9,041 nucleotides of DNA from an uncultured Collinsella sp. (GTDB lineage Bacteria; Actinomycetota; Coriobacteriia; Coriobacteriales; Coriobacteriaceae): assembly GCA_900546085.1 (NCBI GenBank), contig URBS01000094.1:1-9041 (forward strand). The letters run 5' to 3'. This document shows positions 1 through 5,834 of this stretch, piece by piece; position 1 is the first letter of the stretch, and each line of letters opens with the position of its first letter. Made by a program: the position numbers and the translations under genes. A model generated the notes under the pieces. It searched no databases, was not told the DNA's origin, and worked only from the letters and a program-made list of their open reading frames with translations.

Positions 1-98
1 ACAGAGCCCTTACCGTGGCGGTACGCTGGGCGTATGCATACGGGGCACACTGGTTCATGAGAAATAAGGTCTTTCTCGTGGAGGAAGTGGTCTCATGA
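1..98 (+). CDS. possible 3' end of an upstream gene (partial)
   Basis: Read from base 3, this frame is open from the window edge to a TGA at 96-98, giving about 31 codons that end in ...FLVEEVVS. The stop would overlap the ATG of the next gene in an ATGA arrangement (95-98), which is typical of translationally coupled neighbours. The segment is too short to identify. A second frame (from base 2) is also open, up to a TAA at 65-67, so the upstream gene could equally end there. The call rests only on the open frame and the overlap; no family is recognised. Confidence 0.3.
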   Translation, partial: RALTVAVRWAYAYGAHWFMRNKVFLVEEVVS

Positions 99-100
99 AC
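53..100 (+). repeat. 10-bp perfect inverted repeat enclosing the start codon of the small membrane protein gene
   Basis: GTTCATGAGA (53-62) and TCTCATGAAC (91-100) are exact reverse complements separated by 28 nt. The right arm contains the ATG at 95-97, and the loop contains the ribosome binding site GGAGGAAG (80-87). In RNA the start codon would be paired while the Shine-Dalgarno sequence stays in the loop. Whether this hairpin is functional is inference. Confidence 0.45.
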
Positions 101-301
101 GCTCGAGATATCGCTATCGCCGCCGTCGCATTGGTACTTGGCTGTCTTGGCCCTACAGCTGCGTTTGTCGCAGGCATGCAGGGCTCGTGCGGGGCTGCTC
201 CTATTGTGGTCGGCGCGCTCATCGCAGCAGCGCTGCTGGGAAGTGCGGGCGTGACCCTTTGTCGCGATGACGAGGACGAGACGCCACAGGTGCGGCGCTA
301 G
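95..301 (+). CDS. small two-helix membrane protein, function unknown
   Basis: A 68-residue protein with two hydrophobic, Ala/Gly/Val-rich stretches at about residues 6-28 and 34-56. They are joined by a short loop containing a Cys (QGSCG) and followed by a charged tail (RDDEDE...QVRR). It reads as a hairpin membrane protein; the acidic-basic C-terminus is probably cytoplasmic. The ATG at 95 is preceded by GGAGGAAG at 80-87 with good spacing, and a strong terminator follows about 40 nt after the stop, so it looks like a real end-of-transcript gene. No family is recognised. The first helix could also be a signal peptide, but there is no clear lipobox and the second helix would then be the only anchor. 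Confidence 0.6.
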   Translation: MNARDIAIAAVALVLGCLGPTAAFVAGMQGSCGAAPIVVGALIAAALLGSAGVTLCRDDEDETPQVRR

Positions 302-340
302 CCGTTGTGAAGCTGGTTTTGCCCATAGATGAAGAAGGAA

Positions 341-376
341 GCCGCCGCAAGGGGAGTGCCCTTTGCGGCGGTTTTT
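341..376 (+). terminator. intrinsic terminator, probably bidirectional
   Basis: CCGCCGCAA (342-350) pairs with TTGCGGCGG (363-371). An inner GGG/CCC extends the stem past one unpaired base, and TTTTT follows at 372-376. It closes the small membrane protein transcript. Read leftward, the same stem is followed by a pyrimidine-rich tail (CTTCCTTCTTC), so it can also end the converging reductase transcript that stops at 410. Confidence 0.8.
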
Positions 377-409
377 GCTATTGAGACTGTTGGATGCGGT
401 GCGGCGGCG

Positions 410-1324
410 TTACCAGCTGGCCTCGATTTCGCGGATGCGCGAATAGAGCCATTCGTTTTGCGGCACCTGGATACCGTGCTTGGCCGCGAGGCGGCAGATG
501 GTACCCGCAAATTCCTCGACCTCGGTTCTGCGTTGAGCGATGCGGTCTTGCGCCATCGAGGGCATGCCGGCGGGATCGAGCCCTTTTATGAGACGCACCA
601 TCTGCGTTAGGTCTGCCTCGGTGAGCTCGATGCCCTCGGCATTGGCGACTGCAAGCGTCTCGCGCATGGCGGAGACAAAACTGCGGAGCTGCTCGGAGCC
701 CTGCTCCGTAGCGCTTCCGTAGGTGCCGCCGTAGGCCATACAGGTCTGGTTGATGCCGTCGTTGAGCATGAGTTTGGCCCACATGCGATGTGCGATGTCG
801 TGCTCGACGGTATGGGCGATGCCGCAACGCGTGTAGAGCTCGTCGATGGCGATAACGGTTGCGGGGTCGGTGCCCGCTGCCGCACCAAAGCGGATCTCGC
901 CGGCATTGGTATAGGTGAGCTCCCCGTTGAGGAATACGGCGTCCATGCCCTGGCAGATACCAAGGACGGTGTGCTCCCAGCCAAAGCGCTCGGCAATCTT
1001 CTGCTCGCTCGTGATGCCGTTGCACAGCGACGCGATCAGCGTGTCGGGTCCCACGACGCTTTCCAGGGTTTTGAGCGCCACATCGAGCCCGGTTGTCTTG
1101 ACCGTGAGGATGACCAGGTCGACGGGCGTCGCCTCGCTCGCGCGGACGGACTTGAGCGCGCAGGGCTTGCCGTTGACGGTGAGCGCATCACCCGCGTGGC
1201 GCTCAAAGCGCGCGTCGTCCATAACGTATTCGACGGCGTCGTTGCCGAGCGCTTGGGCGATCATGCTGCCGTAGAGCAGGCCCACGCCGCCCTTGCCGAT
1301 GAAGGCGACCTTGTTGATCTGCAT
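410..1324 (-). CDS. ketopantoate reductase family protein (PanE/ApbA type)
   Basis: A 304-residue NADPH-dependent reductase of the family that reduces 2-dehydropantoate to pantoate in pantothenate/CoA synthesis. The N-terminal Rossmann domain has the nucleotide loop GKGGVG (10-15). Residues matching the E. coli PanE active site are K76 (TVKT), N102 (CNG), K184 and N188 (WAKLMLN), S256 and E268 (PSMAQD...RRTEVEEF). Length fits the family. The start was placed at 1324 because GGGGAG (1339-1334) lies 9 nt upstream; the frame continues 23 codons further up to 1393, but that stretch covers a terminator-like hairpin. It lies downstream of the cyclase gene on the same strand, 117 nt away. Paralogues of this family act on other 2-keto acids, so the exact substrate is not certain and no symbol is given. 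Confidence 0.88.
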   Translation of the reverse strand: MQINKVAFIGKGGVGLLYGSMIAQALGNDAVEYVMDDARFERHAGDALTVNGKPCALKSVRASEATPVDLVILTVKTTGLDVALKTLESVVGPDTLIASLCNGITSEQKIAERFGWEHTVLGICQGMDAVFLNGELTYTNAGEIRFGAAAGTDPATVIAIDELYTRCGIAHTVEHDIAHRMWAKLMLNDGINQTCMAYGGTYGSATEQGSEQLRSFVSAMRETLAVANAEGIELTEADLTQMVRLIKGLDPAGMPSMAQDRIAQRRTEVEEFAGTICRLAAKHGIQVPQNEWLYSRIREIEASW

Positions 1325-1340
1325 GTGAATCATCTCCCCA

Positions 1341-1368
1341 TAAAAAGGCGCCCGCGTATGGGGCGCCT
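1341..1368 (-). terminator. intrinsic terminator-like hairpin between cyclase and reductase genes
   Basis: On the minus strand GGCGCCC (1367-1361) pairs perfectly with GGGCGCC (1353-1347) across a 7-nt loop, followed by TTTTT (1346-1342). It would terminate or attenuate transcription leaving the cyclase gene. The U-run ends only 2 nt before the Shine-Dalgarno sequence of the reductase gene (1339-1334), so reductase messages started upstream must pass through it. A TACAAT at 1379-1374 (minus strand) could be a -10 box that starts transcription at the hairpin itself, but no good -35 box is seen. Confidence 0.7.
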
Positions 1369-1441
1369 GATGGATTGTATGCCGCCGGGCCATGTCGCGT
1401 GCACCGGATGGCCGTATTTAGAAGAACAAACGCATGGGAAC

Positions 1442-2212
1442 TTATGACGCGGGGCAGACCGCAAAGACACGTGCGGGATATCCGACGCCATCACGCACCT
1501 TGGGGAAGGTGCAGAAGATGACGGCGCCCGTGGCGGGAAGCTCGTCTAGATGGTCCATGACCTCGATCTGATAGCGATCGACCGAGAGGATGTACTGTTC
1601 GCCGGGGTAGGGGTAGGCGTCCTCACGCGTGGTCACGCTCGCCGGGTCGGTGTCAGCCGGCTCGTGGCCGATGGCGCCGATGTCGCGCTCTTCAACGAGC
1701 CACTTGATGGCGTCGAGGTCCCAGCCGGGGTAGTGGGGCTGGCCGTCCTCGTCCTTGTTCTCGAGGTCGGCGAGCTTGGACCAGTCGGAGCGGAAGGCGA
1801 CGAAAGCGTCCTCGGGAATGCGACCGTGCTCATCCTCCCAAGCTTTGAGGTCCTCGATGGTCAGGATAAAGTCGGGATTCGCGGCGCACTCCTCGTGCTT
1901 GTCGATCACGCAGAGCGGATGCATAAACTCGATGGGTTCAATCTCTCCAAGGGAACGGCCGTCAACATGGAAGTGGCGCGGTGCGTCGACATGCGTGCCG
2001 TACTGCGAAGCAACCGAATACTGGAAGCAACGCATGGGGGCGAGCATGTCCTCGGGCGTGCCGGGCAGGTAGTCGAAGAGCTTGGTGGACTCAAACGGCT
2101 TAAAGCCAAACCAGTGCGGGGTGTCGCATGAGAGCGTGTGGGTGAGGTCGACCCAGCGATAATCGTTGCTTTTGAGCTGGGAGGCGAGGTTCCAAAGGTC
2201 GAGCGCGGGCAT
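1442..2212 (-). CDS. cyclase family protein (metal-dependent, kynurenine formamidase-like)
   Basis: A 256-residue member of the putative cyclase family (Pfam Cyclase; relatives are bacterial kynurenine formamidase KynB and isatin hydrolase), which hydrolyses amide or ester bonds with a divalent metal pair. The core metal motif is clear: GTHVDAPRH at residues 72-80, with H74, D76 and H80 as likely ligands. A later IGHEPADTDPA stretch (181-191) and a C-terminal GYPARVFAV strand also fit the fold. The first His of the usual HxGTHxDxPxH motif is Gln (Q70). The start is supported by AAAGGAG (2225-2219) 6 nt upstream of ATG. No kynurenine-pathway gene is nearby, so the substrate is unknown. It is the first gene of a leftward pair with the ketopantoate reductase homologue and is divergent from the aldo/keto reductase. 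Confidence 0.85.
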   Translation of the reverse strand: MPALDLWNLASQLKSNDYRWVDLTHTLSCDTPHWFGFKPFESTKLFDYLPGTPEDMLAPMRCFQYSVASQYGTHVDAPRHFHVDGRSLGEIEPIEFMHPLCVIDKHEECAANPDFILTIEDLKAWEDEHGRIPEDAFVAFRSDWSKLADLENKDEDGQPHYPGWDLDAIKWLVEERDIGAIGHEPADTDPASVTTREDAYPYPGEQYILSVDRYQIEVMDHLDELPATGAVIFCTFPKVRDGVGYPARVFAVCPAS

Positions 2213-2258
2213 GGGCGGCTCCTTTCATCGGGCTTTTTGCTGATGTTAAAGCGGTGCC

Positions 2259-2288
2259 GTGACAGCTCGATTTCTGCTGCGTTACGAT
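2259..2288 (+). promoter_or_regulatory. candidate sigma70 promoter for the aldo/keto reductase gene
   Basis: GTGACA (2259-2264) and TACGAT (2283-2288) are separated by 18 bp in the 163-bp divergent intergenic region. Transcription would start near 2295 and leave a leader of about 80 nt. No equally convincing promoter was seen for the divergent cyclase gene; a weak TTTAACAT lies on the minus strand near 2243-2250. Confidence 0.35.
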
Positions 2289-2375
2289 ACGTTCTCGATT
2301 GCGATTCCACGATGTTTCGGCCGCGTGACCATTGTGTTTCGCCTTGCCGGGGCGCTGATGGCGAAAGGAGGGGCC

Positions 2376-3566
2376 GTGCAATATCGCGTTGACCCCAAAA
2401 GTGGTAACCGAATATCCGCTCTGGGTCTGGGCTGCATGAGATTTCCCGGTGCGCCGGGACACCCCGATGCGAAGACAGCCGATGCCATCATTTCCCGTGC
2501 GGTGGAGCAGGGGATTAATTATCTGGATACCGCGTATCTCTATCCCGGTAACGAGGTGTGCGTGGGCGCCTCACTTGAGCGCCTGGGTCTGCGCGACCGC
2601 GTGTTGCTCGCGACTAAGTTGCCGCACGCTTCGTGCAAGTGCGCGGAGGATTTCGACCGGTTCTTCGACGAGCAACTGCACCGCCTGCGGACCGACCATA
2701 TCGACTATTACCTTATGCACAACATCACTTCGCCCGCCCAGTGGGAGCGCGTGGTGGCGTTGGGCATCGAAGACTGGATTGCGCACCAAAAGGCTGCGGG
2801 GCGTATTCGCCAGATAGGTTTTTCGTATCACGGCAGTGCGGCGGACTTCCTGACGATGCTCGACGCGTATGACTGGGATTTTTGCCAGATTCAGTACAAC
2901 TACGCTGGAGAGCGCTACCAAGCGGGAACGGCGGGACTTATAGCAGCCGCCGAGCGCGGGCTCGCGGTGTTTGTGATGGAACCGCTTTTGGGCGGACGCC
3001 TGGCGGGCAAGCTGCCTCCGCGGGCCCGCGCCGTGCTCGATGACGTACGCGATCCGTACCTGAAGACGCCGGCTGCTTGGGGCCTTTCGTGGGTGTGGAA
3101 CCATCCTCAAGTCACGATGCTGCTTTCGGGCATGACCGATACCGCGCAGGTGGACGAGAACGCGGTGCTGGCCGATCGGGCCCTGCCGGATTCGATGACA
3201 GCCGCTCGGCTCGATACCATCGCACGCGTGCTGGCGGAGTTTGAAAAATCGAATCGCGTGCCCTGCACGGGATGCGGCTACTGCATGCCATGTCCCAAGG
3301 GTATTAACATTCCCGGCTGCTTTGCCGCTTACAACGCGAGCTATGCGCACAGCTGGTTTACGGGGCTGTCGCAATACTTTACGGCGAGCGCGGTGCGCAC
3401 GAGCGAGCCCAAGCTCGTGAGCAATTGCGTCAAGTGCGGCAAATGTGCGCGTCACTGCCCGCAACACATCGATGTCCCCGAGCGTCTCGACGACGCGCGC
3501 CGACGTTTCCAGCCTGGCCCCGTAACGGCCGCGCTTAAAGTCTTCAGCAAAACTCGCTCCTCATGA
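2376..3566 (+). CDS. aldo/keto reductase with C-terminal 2x[4Fe-4S] ferredoxin-like module
   Basis: A 396-residue predicted cytoplasmic oxidoreductase. Residues 1-290 form an aldo/keto reductase barrel with the family catalytic tetrad: D51 and Y56 (LDTAYLY), K81 (ATKLP) and H115 (YYLMHN). Residues 295-370 carry two ferredoxin-type cluster motifs: C297, C300, C303, C306 followed by P (CTGCGYCMPCP), and C351, C354, C357, C361 followed by P (CVKCGKCARHCP). This architecture is common in anaerobes, where the clusters presumably link the barrel to ferredoxin-like electron carriers; the physiological substrate is not known. I chose the GTG at 2376 because AAAGGAGGGG (2364-2373) sits just upstream and because family members typically begin MQYR-D-KSGN. 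The frame runs upstream to 2259, and an in-frame ATG at 2358 lacks a binding site. The stop is followed directly by the first long hairpin element. Confidence 0.9.
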   Translation: MQYRVDPKSGNRISALGLGCMRFPGAPGHPDAKTADAIISRAVEQGINYLDTAYLYPGNEVCVGASLERLGLRDRVLLATKLPHASCKCAEDFDRFFDEQLHRLRTDHIDYYLMHNITSPAQWERVVALGIEDWIAHQKAAGRIRQIGFSYHGSAADFLTMLDAYDWDFCQIQYNYAGERYQAGTAGLIAAAERGLAVFVMEPLLGGRLAGKLPPRARAVLDDVRDPYLKTPAAWGLSWVWNHPQVTMLLSGMTDTAQVDENAVLADRALPDSMTAARLDTIARVLAEFEKSNRVPCTGCGYCMPCPKGINIPGCFAAYNASYAHSWFTGLSQYFTASAVRTSEPKLVSNCVKCGKCARHCPQHIDVPERLDDARRRFQPGPVTAALKVFSKTRSS

Positions 3567-3651
3567 CCCTTTTATATCTTGTGATGGAATAGTTCCTGTT
3601 TGCGGCAGAATAGGGCGATAGCAGGAACTATTTCGTCGCAACTGAAGGGGG
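3567..3651 (+). repeat. long hairpin element, copy 1
   Basis: TTGTGATGGAATAGTTCCTG (3579-3598) pairs over all 20 positions with 3622-3641 (17 Watson-Crick pairs and three G-U wobbles in RNA), with a 23-nt loop. The flanking CCCTTTTATAT (3567-3577) and GAAGGGGG (3644-3651) can extend the pairing outward. The 3' G-run is the likely Shine-Dalgarno sequence of the next gene (GTG at 3657). The same architecture recurs at 4726-4812 with compensatory base changes. It starts right after the stop of the aldo/keto reductase gene. Class unknown: it may be a cis-regulatory RNA or a palindromic intergenic repeat. Confidence 0.75.
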
Positions 3652-3656
3652 CTGTC

Positions 3657-4676
3657 GTGGGCCATCGGGATTCATGTGATGATTTGCGTGAGGTTCGTTG
3701 GGGCGTTTTGGGCGCTGGGCACATTTCGCATCGATTTGCATCGTCGCTCAAGAAGGTCGACGAGGCACGGCTGGTGGCTGCGGCCGGCCGCACTCCTGCA
3801 CATGTCGAGGAATTTTGTCGAGCGTTTTCGATTGATGCCGCGCACAGTTATGCCACGGCTGACGATAGCGGCGATGCGGCTTATGATGCGTTGATTGCCG
3901 ATCCCGATGTCGATGCAATCTACTTGGCTATTCCGCATGGCATGCATGCGCATTGGGCTTGTCGGGCACTGCGCGCGGGAAAGGCCGTGCTGTGCGAAAA
4001 GCCGGCCGTTTTGAATGAAGAAGAGGCCCATGCGATCGCCTCTGTTTCCCGTGAGTGCGGTGTGCCGTTTATGGAGGCGATGAAAAATCGGTTTTGTCCG
4101 ATGCATACTCGCGTGAAGGGTTTGCTTGCGTCGGGCGAGCTCGGCTGTATCGTCTCGATCGAAAGCGTGCAAAAACTCGATTATGGTGAGTCCCCTTCGA
4201 GTTATCTGCTCGATCCGTTGCAGGGTGGCTGTCTATATGACATGGGCTGCTATGCGGTCGGGTGGTTTGAGGATCTGCTTGCGGGTGCGTGCGATGTTTC
4301 GTCTCGTGAAGTTCGCTGGCGTGACGTATTGGGCGGCCGCGTGGATTGGGCCGATGAGATCCATATGAGTGTCGGCGGTATACCCATTCATATGGTGTGC
4401 GACGGCAAAGCAGCATATGAAAGCCGCTTAACGATTGCCTGCGAACGGGGTTCGGTGGAAATCGAGCGCCTCCATCGCCCCGAGCTCGCCCATGTGAAGT
4501 ACTCCGACGGACGAATGCTCGAAATAAATGCCCCGTTTGAGGTCGATGATTTCTACGGCGAAATTCAGCATGCGACGCAGCTCGTCCAGACGGGAGAGCT
4601 TGAAAGCCCCGTTATGCCTCTTGCCGCCACGCAGCGCTGTGCGCAGATTATCGATGCGATTCGCTTGACGCTCTAG
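3657..4676 (+). CDS. Gfo/Idh/MocA family NAD(P)-dependent oxidoreductase
   Basis: A 339-residue dehydrogenase of the glucose-fructose oxidoreductase / inositol dehydrogenase family. The N-terminal Rossmann fold has the dinucleotide loop GVLGAGHIS (16-24), and the family EKP motif is at 114-116 (CEKPAVLNEEEA). The EAMKNRFCP stretch (140-148) and GGCLYDMGCYAV (190-201, with D195 and Y199 as the probable catalytic pair) resemble the dimeric dihydrodiol dehydrogenase branch, which acts on sugars or cyclic diols. The substrate cannot be fixed from sequence. The GTG at 3657 is the best start: GAAGGGGG (3644-3651) is 5 nt upstream and the protein then begins 14 residues before the Rossmann strand. 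An earlier in-frame TTG (3600) lies in the hairpin loop without a binding site. The upstream hairpin element overlaps the ribosome binding site. Confidence 0.87.
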   Translation: MGHRDSCDDLREVRWGVLGAGHISHRFASSLKKVDEARLVAAAGRTPAHVEEFCRAFSIDAAHSYATADDSGDAAYDALIADPDVDAIYLAIPHGMHAHWACRALRAGKAVLCEKPAVLNEEEAHAIASVSRECGVPFMEAMKNRFCPMHTRVKGLLASGELGCIVSIESVQKLDYGESPSSYLLDPLQGGCLYDMGCYAVGWFEDLLAGACDVSSREVRWRDVLGGRVDWADEIHMSVGGIPIHMVCDGKAAYESRLTIACERGSVEIERLHRPELAHVKYSDGRMLEINAPFEVDDFYGEIQHATQLVQTGELESPVMPLAATQRCAQIIDAIRLTL

Positions 4677-4694
4677 GCTGCGGTGCTGGTGCTC

Positions 4695-4732
4695 AAGGGG
4701 GCTCGGCGGACCTTGCCCCTGATGCCCCTTTT
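4695..4732 (+). terminator. possible terminator after the Gfo/Idh/MocA gene
   Basis: AAGGGGGC (4695-4702) can pair with GCCCCTTT (4724-4731), 8 bp including one G-U, with a 21-nt loop; the following U-rich stretch is short and partly inside the stem. An alternative partner for the G-run is GCCCCT at 4715-4720. The 3' arm overlaps the 5' end of hairpin element copy 2, so the two structures compete. Confidence 0.4.
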
Positions 4733-4812
4733 ATATCTTGCGGTGGAATACGGTCTGTTTGCGCCAAAATAAGGCACCAATAGACCGTATTTCACCGCAA
4801 CTGATGAGGGGG
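4726..4812 (+). repeat. long hairpin element, copy 2
   Basis: TTGCGGTGGAATACGGTCTG (4738-4757) pairs over all 20 positions with 4781-4800 (18 Watson-Crick pairs and two G-U wobbles), with a loop of exactly 23 nt as in copy 1. The 5' flank CCCTTTTATATCTTG is identical to copy 1, and the 3' flank is CTGATGAGGGGG. Compared with copy 1, the arms differ at six left-arm positions; five of these are full compensatory pair exchanges. The 3' G-run forms the Shine-Dalgarno sequence of nfo. Confidence 0.75.
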
Positions 4813-4820
4813 AGTTGGAG

Positions 4821-5687
4821 ATGCTGACGATCGGGTGTCATCTTTCGACGACGAAGGGCTATCGGGCAATGGGGGAGACGGCGTTGTCCATTGGTGCCAA
4901 TACCTTTGCGTTCTTTACGCGCAACCCGCGCGGTGGCAAGGCAAAAGACCTTGACATGGATGACGTGGCGGCTCTGCGCGAGCTTATGGCGCAAAACGAC
5001 TTTGGACCGCTGGTGGCGCATGCCCCGTATACCTATAACCCCTGCTCCGCTAAGGAGCGGGCGCGGGAGTTTGCCTTGGAGGCTATGGCGGAAGATTTGC
5101 AGCGTCTGGAAGCACTGCCCGGCAACTACTACAACTTCCATCCCGGTGCGCATGTGGGACAGGGGGCAGACGCCGGCATTCAGATGATTGTCGACACGCT
5201 GTGCCAGGTGATGTTTGAGGGACAGCAGACGACGGTATTGCTTGAGACCATGGCGGGCAAGGGCACCGAGGTGGGCCGTAGCTTTGAAGAACTGGCGCGC
5301 ATTATCGAGGGCGTTGCCGCCAAGTGCCCAGAGCTGTCCGATAAGCTGGGCGTTTGTTTGGACACCTGCCATGTGAGCGATGCCGGCTACGACATCATCC
5401 ATGATCTTGACGGCGTACTCGACGAGTTCGACCGCGTGGTGGGTATCGATCGCTTGCATGCCGTACACATCAACGATTCGAAGAACCCTTGTGGCGCCCA
5501 TAAAGATCGCCACGAGTGCATCGGCAAGGGATACCTTGGCAGCGAAGAATTTGGTGGCGGTATGCAGGTTATGCAGAATATTGTATCGAATGGCCGTTTG
5601 CGTTCGCTGCCGTTTATTTTGGAGACTCCGAACGAACTTGCAGGTTATGCAGCTGAAATTAGACTATTAAGGTCGTTGCAGCAGTAA
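4821..5687 (+). CDS. nfo: deoxyribonuclease IV (endonuclease IV, AP endonuclease)
   Basis: A 288-residue zinc-dependent AP endonuclease that cuts 5' of abasic sites in base excision repair; cytoplasmic, TIM-barrel fold. The ligand set of the E. coli enzyme can be matched: H67 (VAHAPY), H107 (NFHPGAH), E142 (LLETMAG), D181 and H184 (CLDTCHVSDAGYD), H216 (VHINDSK), D229 and H231 (HKDRHECIGKG), E268 (FILETP). All three family signatures are present and the length is standard. ATG 4821 is preferred over the TTG at 4815 because GGGGGAG (4808-4814) is 6 nt upstream of the ATG. The gene follows hairpin element copy 2. No terminator was seen after the stop, so some transcription may run on into the transporter genes. 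Confidence 0.96.
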   Translation: MLTIGCHLSTTKGYRAMGETALSIGANTFAFFTRNPRGGKAKDLDMDDVAALRELMAQNDFGPLVAHAPYTYNPCSAKERAREFALEAMAEDLQRLEALPGNYYNFHPGAHVGQGADAGIQMIVDTLCQVMFEGQQTTVLLETMAGKGTEVGRSFEELARIIEGVAAKCPELSDKLGVCLDTCHVSDAGYDIIHDLDGVLDEFDRVVGIDRLHAVHINDSKNPCGAHKDRHECIGKGYLGSEEFGGGMQVMQNIVSNGRLRSLPFILETPNELAGYAAEIRLLRSLQQ

Positions 5688-5748
5688 TGACTGTCACAAA
5701 GTAGAGTATTCCATTCACGTTATGGGTTTGTTTCAATCAGTTTTCTCA

Positions 5749-5777
5749 TTGCAGATTCGTAATTCCGGGTGCATAAT
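5749..5777 (+). promoter_or_regulatory. sigma70-type promoter of the amino acid transporter genes
   Basis: TTGCAG (5749-5754) and CATAAT (5772-5777) are separated by exactly 17 bp, the best promoter match in the window. Transcription would start near 5784, leaving a leader of about 50 nt before the binding-protein ATG. The rest of the 147-bp gap is AT-richer than its surroundings and contains a small TGAC-T-GTCA dyad at 5688-5696 of unknown significance. Confidence 0.65.
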
Positions 5778-5794
5778 AGCCAACAGTTTTTGCA

Positions 5795-5816
5795 GACCTC
5801 TGAATCAAACGAGGTC
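5795..5816 (+). promoter_or_regulatory. small leader hairpin before the binding-protein gene
   Basis: GACCTC (5795-5800) and GAGGTC (5811-5816) are exact complements with a 10-nt loop, located between the predicted transcription start and the AAGGAG site (5822-5827). It could be a 5' stabiliser or chance; no riboswitch or T-box features are visible. Confidence 0.25.
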
Positions 5817-5834
5817 ACCGGAAGGAGACTGATT

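Noticed and set aside
788..1447. 219-codon plus-strand frame opposite the ketopantoate reductase gene
   Set aside because: It runs antisense through the reductase and its terminator; the minus-strand protein has all PanE-type residues.
2259..2375. Upstream extension of the aldo/keto reductase
   Set aside because: The added residues do not match the family N-terminus, and the region holds a promoter candidate; the GTG at 2376 has a strong ribosome binding site.
2571..3467. 298-codon minus-strand open frame over the aldo/keto reductase
   Set aside because: It is antisense to a gene with a complete catalytic tetrad and two cluster motifs, and its own translation shows no family features.
3599..3621. 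Invertible promoter or recombination site in the hairpin loop
   Set aside because: A 23-bp spacer is too short for typical invertible segments, the loop has no convincing -35/-10 pair, and G-U wobbles plus compensatory changes fit RNA pairing better.
5703..5716. Third, reversed copy of the hairpin element (ATGGAATAC on the minus strand)
   Set aside because: Only about eight contiguous bases match; there is no second arm, loop or G-run, so it is probably chance.
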